64,000 bases of DNA from Scytonematopsis contorta HA4267-MV1 (GTDB lineage Bacteria > Cyanobacteriota > Cyanobacteriia > Cyanobacteriales > Nostocaceae): contig JAHHIC010000070.1 in NCBI GenBank assembly GCA_019359035.1, forward strand, positions 1 to 64,000, given 5' to 3'. This document shows positions 59,212 to 64,000 of this stretch, piece after piece. Position 1 is the stretch's first letter, and each line of letters starts with the position of its first letter. The position numbers and the translations under genes are program-made. The notes beneath the pieces were generated by a model that worked only from the letters and a program-made list of their open reading frames with translations, had not been told where the DNA came from and made no database searches.

Positions 59212-62200
59212 ATGAAAAATTTTGAAGATATTTATCCACTCTCCAGTATGCAACAAGGTATGCTATTCCATAGCTTGTATGCTCCAGAGTCAGAAGTATA
59301 TTTTACACAATTCAGTTGCATCTTGAGGGGAAACCTAAACTTACAAGCATTCGAGCAAGCTTGGCAACAAGTGGTAGCAAAGCATTCGGTCTTGCGGACT
59401 GCTTTTGTTTGGGAACACTTGAGCGAACCACTTCAAGTAGTACATCGGCAGGTGAAAACTACCGTAGAGACTCTGGACTGGCGCTTGCTATCCGTTGAAG
59501 AGCAGCAACAGCAATTAGATATTTTCTTACAGTCACAGCGGCAACAGGGGTTCCAACTCTCTCAAGCACCATTAATGCGTCTCCATCTCATCCAATTCGC
59601 TGAGGAATGTTACCAATTTGTTTGGGGTCACCATCACTTATTACTCGATGGCTGGTCATTACCTTTAGTTTTGAAAGACCTCTCGTACTTTTATCAAGCA
59701 TTTTATCGGGGAGAAAATTTACATCATCAACCAACTGTAAGTTACAGAAACTATATTGCTTGGTTACAGAAACAAGATTTAGCTAAAGCTAAAGAATTTT
59801 GGCGGCAAAAGCTTAAAGGCTTTATCGCACCAACTCCCTTGACAGTAGATAGAACATTATCATTGTTAAATCGAAAACTATCAAATCAAGAACTATCAAA
59901 TCAAAAACAATTGGTCAGCTACGGTGAACAACAAATCCAGTTGACAGTGCAATCAACGGCTACTGCAAAGTCTTTTGCACGACAGCATCAATTGACTATG
60001 AATAATTTAGTACAAGCAACCTGGGCACTACTACTGTCTCGTTATAGCGGACAAACAGAAGTCGTTTTTGGTGCTACTGTGTCTGGTCGTCCACCATCTC
60101 TTGCAGGTATAGAATCTATGGTGGGATTGTTTATCAATACCCTACCAATGCTAGTAAAAGTGTCTGCTGAAGCCGAACTGCTACCCTGGTTAAAAAATTT
60201 ACAGGTGGAGCAAGTTGAGTGTGAGCAATATTCATATAGCCCACTAGTAGAAATTCAGGGTGTTAGTGATGTTCCCAAAGGAACTTCCTTATTTGAGAGC
60301 ATTGTAGTATTTGAGAATTATCCACTCGATGCTGCTATGCAACAAACAGATGGTAGTTTGTCCATTTCTGATATTCAAACCATTGAACAAACTAATTATC
60401 CTCTCACAGTAGTAGCTGTTCTTGATGAGCAATTGTGTGTAAAAATAAGCTATGATAGCAGTAAATTTGATGATGCTACCATTACCCGTATGTTGGGGCA
60501 TTTTCGGACATTATTTGAGGGGATTATCGCAAATTCTGTTGGGTCGATTTCCCAATTACCTCTTTTGACAGAAGTTGAGCGACAACAATTACTCGTAGAG
60601 TGGAACTCGATTACTGAGGAATATCCTCAAGACAAGTGTATTCATCAACTAATCGAAGCTCAAGTAGAAAAAACTCCAAATGCCATAGCAGTAGTGTTTG
60701 GAAATCAACAACTCACTTACCGGGAGTTGGATAATCGCGCAAACCAATTGGCAAATCATCTGCAAACGCTGGGTGTTTGTCCAGAGATGTTTGTAGGGTT
60801 ATGCATGGAGCCTTCCTTGGAGATGGTAGTTGGATTACTCGGTATTTTGAAAGCAGATGGGGTATATGTGCCATTAGACCCGCGATTACCCAAACAGAGA
60901 TTAGCATTTATGCTAGAAGATACCCAAATCTCCGTACTGCTTACTCAAAAATCTTTATCAGTGGAGCTTCCCATTTATCAAGCAAAAGTGATTTGCTTGG
61001 ACAATGACTGGGAAATGATTGCTCAAAACAGTGTCACAATGCCAGTTAGTCTAGTTAAACCTCAAAATTTAGCATGTGTATTTTACACTTCAGGCTCTAC
61101 AGGCAACCCCAAGGGAGTTTTAGTAGTTCACCAAGGTTTAGTTAACTATGCACTAGCTGCAGTCAAAGATTTTGAATTACAATCTAGCGATCGCATTTTG
61201 CAGTTAGCCTCTCTGAGCTTCGATGTGGTTTTGGAAGAACTTCTTCCCACTTGGTTAAGTGGCGCAACTGTTGTTCTACGAGACAGAAATACTGTTGTTT
61301 CTGGTGCTGAGTTGCAAAAACTAATAGAGCAACAGCAGTTGACGGGAATGGAATTAACTACCGCTTATTGGCAGCAGTGGGTTTCAGAACTATCACTCAC
61401 TCAACAAACACCACCTAGTAGCCTTCGCTTTGTAATTATGGGTGGTGAGATGGTTTTACCAGAAAAACTTGCAACTTGGCAGCAGTTTGATATCCCTTTG
61501 TTCCATGTGTATGGGCTTACTGAGACGTCAATAACTTCTACAACCTATAAATTATCTCACAGCTTAGAAGAAGGTCAAGAAGTTTGCTCCGAGTTACCCA
61601 TCGGTCGTCCAATGGCAAACACACAAATTTATATCTTAGACAGATATCTTCAGCCAGTACCTATAGGTGTACCAGGCGAATTATACATCGGTGGTGTTAG
61701 CTTGGCACGAGGTTACCTCAACCGTCCAAATCTGACTGCGGAGCGGTTTATTTCTAACCCTTTTAACCAATCATTTGGTGAACGCTTGTACAAGACTGGT
61801 GATTTAGCTTGCTATTTACCCACTGGAGATATTAAATTCCTTGGTCGTATTGATAACCAAGTGAAACTACGGGGCTTTCGCATCGAGCTAGGGGAAATTG
61901 AGTCACTACTTGCTCAACATCCAGACGTGGAGCAAACCATAGTCATTATGCGAGAAGATATTCTTGGTGATAAATACCTCGCTGCATACTTAGTAGCTAA
62001 TCAAAACTCAACTCCTTCCAATTCTCAACTACATAACTTCCTCAGCGAAAAATTACCAGAGTACATGATTCCCTCTGTTTTCGTTTCGCTCAAAACGATA
62101 CCTCTGACAACTAATGGCAAAGTAAACTATCAGGCATTACCCATACCTGACATAACATCTCAAGCCGACAGACAAAAAGCCTTCGTTGCACCACGCAACT

Positions 62201-62496
62201 CATTAGAAAAACAACTAGCCGATATTTGGAGTCAAGTTCTTAATATCAAGCAAGTTGGTATCCATGATAACTTCTTCCTTTTAGGGGGACACTCCTTACT
62301 AGCAACTCGCCTTATATCCATGATTCGTGACACTTTCAAAGTAGACTTACCTTTAAGTAGTATCTTTGAAAAACCTACCATAGCTGATTTTGTTACCCTA
62401 ATTGTAGAAAAACAAGTTGAGCAAGTAGATAGTCAAGTGATAGCTCAAATATTGACTGAAATTAAAAAAAATCAGCATCAATTAAATAAAACCTAA
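59212..62496 (+). CDS. NRPS module: C-A-PCP with an acidic pocket (candidate capreomycidine or other basic residue)
   Basis: A 1094-residue single module. C (about 1-440) has HHLLLDG at 141-147 and follows an upstream epimerase, so it should accept a D-configured donor. The A domain (about 455-965) has FYTSGSTGNPKG and LSFDVVLEELLP. Aligning by hand gives pocket residues D671, V672, E675, E714, I, G, V, I, T, which matches no code I know exactly. Two Glu in the pocket, including the position that is Glu in ornithine-type codes, suggest a basic side chain. PCP Ser1028 (LGGHSLL) is followed by a coiled end without thioesterase, so the chain passes to a further protein beyond the window. The neighbouring genes suggest capreomycidine as the substrate. 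Confidence 0.92.
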   Translation: MKNFEDIYPLSSMQQGMLFHSLYAPESEVYFTQFSCILRGNLNLQAFEQAWQQVVAKHSVLRTAFVWEHLSEPLQVVHRQVKTTVETLDWRLLSVEEQQQQLDIFLQSQRQQGFQLSQAPLMRLHLIQFAEECYQFVWGHHHLLLDGWSLPLVLKDLSYFYQAFYRGENLHHQPTVSYRNYIAWLQKQDLAKAKEFWRQKLKGFIAPTPLTVDRTLSLLNRKLSNQELSNQKQLVSYGEQQIQLTVQSTATAKSFARQHQLTMNNLVQATWALLLSRYSGQTEVVFGATVSGRPPSLAGIESMVGLFINTLPMLVKVSAEAELLPWLKNLQVEQVECEQYSYSPLVEIQGVSDVPKGTSLFESIVVFENYPLDAAMQQTDGSLSISDIQTIEQTNYPLTVVAVLDEQLCVKISYDSSKFDDATITRMLGHFRTLFEGIIANSVGSISQLPLLTEVERQQLLVEWNSITEEYPQDKCIHQLIEAQVEKTPNAIAVVFGNQQLTYRELDNRANQLANHLQTLGVCPEMFVGLCMEPSLEMVVGLLGILKADGVYVPLDPRLPKQRLAFMLEDTQISVLLTQKSLSVELPIYQAKVICLDNDWEMIAQNSVTMPVSLVKPQNLACVFYTSGSTGNPKGVLVVHQGLVNYALAAVKDFELQSSDRILQLASLSFDVVLEELLPTWLSGATVVLRDRNTVVSGAELQKLIEQQQLTGMELTTAYWQQWVSELSLTQQTPPSSLRFVIMGGEMVLPEKLATWQQFDIPLFHVYGLTETSITSTTYKLSHSLEEGQEVCSELPIGRPMANTQIYILDRYLQPVPIGVPGELYIGGVSLARGYLNRPNLTAERFISNPFNQSFGERLYKTGDLACYLPTGDIKFLGRIDNQVKLRGFRIELGEIESLLAQHPDVEQTIVIMREDILGDKYLAAYLVANQNSTPSNSQLHNFLSEKLPEYMIPSVFVSLKTIPLTTNGKVNYQALPIPDITSQADRQKAFVAPRNSLEKQLADIWSQVLNIKQVGIHDNFFLLGGHSLLATRLISMIRDTFKVDLPLSSIFEKPTIADFVTLIVEKQVEQVDSQVIAQILTEIKKNQHQLNKT

Positions 62497-62580
62497 CCCC
62501 TAACCCCTTCTCTGCAAGGGAAGGAGAGCAAGAAAATAAAGATTTCAAATAATAAAAGTGAAGTTAATCAAACATTAAAA

Positions 62581-63783
62581 ATGTCAAAAATGATTGAAAA
62601 ATTAACAGCAAACGCCTCTAATTGGCAAAAAAATAGTATTAATAAAATTGCCCCTGCTCTTTTAGAAAATTGGTTGAGAGATTATTACTTTACTACCGAA
62701 ATAGACATTAGCGGTAGTGGTGTAGAAGATTTTTCGCTTGCTGAGATTCGCAAACACGTGGGTATTACACAACAAGAACTTGATAACCTTGTTTTCCATG
62801 ACAGTCCTTCTTTAGGATGTATGGGATTACGACAAGCAATTGCTCGAAATTGCGGAAGCACAAATCCTGAGCGAGTCATGGCAACTAATGGCTCAAGCGA
62901 AGCGATATTTTTAGTAATGAATGCACTCCTTCAACCTGGGGACAAAGTAATAGTTTTAGACCCTAGTTACCATTCTCTCATCCATATTGCCGAGTCTATT
63001 GGATGCCAAATAGAACGATGGCATTTGCGGTTTGAACAACAGTTTGTTCCAAACATCGAAGAATTGAAAAGCTTGGTGACTCCAGATACACGCATGGTGA
63101 TTGTGAATTTTCCTCATAATCCCACTGGTGTTTCTGTCAGTGTTGAGACACAAAAAGAGATAATCGATATAGTTGCTTCTGTAGAAGCTTACCTTGTTTG
63201 GGACGCAGCATTTGCTGAACTTACACATACTAATCCTCCACTTCCTGATGCTAGTCTCCTCTATGACAAAGCTATTTCAACTGGAACTTTGTCTAAAGCT
63301 TATGGGTTACCTGGACTAAGAGTGGGTTGGTGTCTTGCTTCAACCGAGGTACTAGAACGTTGTGTTCAATTACGTGATTATACAACTCTTGCTCTTTCAC
63401 CATTAGTTGAATTAATTGCTCAAAGAGTTATTCAAAAAGCAGACAATCTTCTCAATATCCGTCTGCCACAAATCCGCACTAATCTGGAAATTGTTGCTGA
63501 ATGGGTTGACCAAAATAAAGAATTTGTTAAGTGGGTACGACCACAAGGTGGTGTGACAACTTTCTTATATTTTCCAGATATTCCAGACATTGAAACTTTT
63601 TGCCATTACTTAGTAAATTCTTGCGGAGTTTTAGTTGTACCTGGAACTTGTTTTTATCATCCTAACTATGTTCGGCTAGGTTTTGGTGGTTCCACAGTCA
63701 AATTAAAAGAAGGTCTTTCGCGCATATCTACACTGTTGAAGAACAGTAACATAAGTAGCATACAAAATAGCAAATGTGATTGA
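62581..63783 (+). CDS. Capreomycidine synthase-like PLP enzyme (VioD family)
   Basis: A 400-residue fold-type I PLP enzyme with catalytic Lys239 in TLSKAYGLPGLRVGW. Its features match the capreomycidine synthase VioD of viomycin synthesis as I recall it: LLENWLRDYYF, then DISGSGVEDFSL, NGSSEAIFLV, DPSYHSL, NFPHNPTG, and LVVPGTCFYHPNYVRLGF. VioD removes the beta-hydroxyl of 3-hydroxyarginine and closes the cyclic guanidine of capreomycidine. It lies 85 bp after the second NRPS gene on the same strand, and the next gene encodes a VioC-like N-terminus, giving both steps. An ordinary class I aminotransferase is the alternative, but the N-terminal match and partner gene argue against it. Confidence 0.88.
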   Translation: MSKMIEKLTANASNWQKNSINKIAPALLENWLRDYYFTTEIDISGSGVEDFSLAEIRKHVGITQQELDNLVFHDSPSLGCMGLRQAIARNCGSTNPERVMATNGSSEAIFLVMNALLQPGDKVIVLDPSYHSLIHIAESIGCQIERWHLRFEQQFVPNIEELKSLVTPDTRMVIVNFPHNPTGVSVSVETQKEIIDIVASVEAYLVWDAAFAELTHTNPPLPDASLLYDKAISTGTLSKAYGLPGLRVGWCLASTEVLERCVQLRDYTTLALSPLVELIAQRVIQKADNLLNIRLPQIRTNLEIVAEWVDQNKEFVKWVRPQGGVTTFLYFPDIPDIETFCHYLVNSCGVLVVPGTCFYHPNYVRLGFGGSTVKLKEGLSRISTLLKNSNISSIQNSKCD

Positions 63784-63821
63784 ACGCTTAATTAGAGAAT
63801 TAACTTACTGGAGAAAAGAAG

Positions 63822-64000
63822 ATGTACAAATCTATATCACCTAATCGAGAATTAGATAATATTCCATCACTCGTATTAACTCCTCAAGAAATTACTGAAA
63901 TTAAATCTTTATTAAGGAGTATTACCTTTGAGTATAATTCAATTGAAGATACTAACTTTCTGAATAAAGCAACATTATTTGCTCAAGAATTACCCAGACG
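63822..64000 (+). CDS. VioC-like arginine beta-hydroxylase, N-terminal part (cut by window edge)
   Basis: Only the first 59 codons are present, starting at an ATG preceded by GGAGAAAAGAAG. The encoded LTPQEITEIKSLLRSI and, 20 residues later, LFAQELPRR match the start of the non-haem iron, 2-oxoglutarate-dependent arginine oxygenases VioC/OrfP (LTPAEAAA... and VIAHELPRR in VioC, from memory). VioC makes (2S,3S)-3-hydroxyarginine, the substrate of VioD. The iron-binding HxE...H residues lie beyond the window, so activity cannot be judged. Confidence 0.75.
   Translation, partial: MYKSISPNRELDNIPSLVLTPQEITEIKSLLRSITFEYNSIEDTNFLNKATLFAQELPR

Noticed and set aside
45809-62496. That the NRPS/PKS cluster makes the siderophore taken up by the neighbouring island
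   Set aside because: The visible domains give no usual iron ligand set (no hydroxamate, catechol or beta-hydroxyaspartate enzymes), and about 17 kb of unrelated genes lie between the island and the cluster. The rest of the cluster is outside the window, so this stays open but unsupported.

Overview
The window comes from a filamentous, probably heterocyst-forming cyanobacterium (Nostocales; a Calothrix, Rivularia or Scytonema-like genome is the best guess). The evidence is AT-rich DNA, several HIP1 octamers (GCGATCGC at 4005, 16886, 28520 and 61187), heptameric tandem repeats, TonB-dependent receptors carrying AMIN domains, a sigma-like/DUF1822/CHAT/DUF928/haemagglutinin gene block, and a FAAL-started PKS/NRPS cluster. 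There is no rRNA, tRNA, CRISPR array or intact transposase that I can see.

Region 1 (about 0.8-29 kb) is a ferric-siderophore uptake island. It has three araC(PchR-like)-receptor-FecB lipoprotein units: one on + at 782-5564, one on - at 12312-7457 that continues into an MFS exporter and a short EamA protein, and one on + at 13026-18077. These are followed by a DUF1636 protein, a fourth AraC regulator and a TolC-like secreted protein. A convergent operon (exbB-exbD-two FecCD permeases-FecE ATPase, 24960-20823) and a divergent, unusually long tonB supply energy and inner-membrane transport. No siderophore synthetase lies among these genes. Two broken AraC genes, one abutting a truncated alpha/beta hydrolase, show repeated duplication and decay. 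Four places share a tandem half-site motif (GGGAT..., then about 21 bp later GATAGAC) that looks like the operator of the AraC regulators.

Region 2 (about 29-46 kb) holds a sigma-like protein, a DUF1822 protein, a CHAT-CHASE2 membrane protein and a DUF928 protein on +. An O-methyltransferase gene overlapping a haemagglutinin-like beta-helix exoprotein gene lies on -. An unknown helical protein, a macrolide-phosphotransferase-like kinase, a SulP transporter fragment and a TPR-CHAT protein follow.

Region 3 (45.8 kb to the right edge) is a lipopeptide assembly line. A fatty acyl-AMP ligase and a free ACP load a fatty acid. An AurF/CylC-like dimetal enzyme may halogenate or oxidise it. A 3122-residue KS-AT-ACP-aminotransferase-C-A-PCP-E protein extends it, makes a beta-amino acyl chain and adds serine (pocket reads DVWHISLID), which it epimerises. 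A C-A-PCP protein adds a second residue through a pocket with two glutamates. The next two genes match capreomycidine synthase (VioD) and, truncated by the window edge, the N-terminus of the arginine beta-hydroxylase VioC. The predicted product is a beta-amino-fatty-acyl, D-Ser, capreomycidine-containing, possibly chlorinated lipopeptide, a combination I do not know from cyanobacteria. A 28-bp perfect palindrome belonging to an intergenic repeat family has inserted in frame into the linker between the aminotransferase and condensation domains of the megasynthase.
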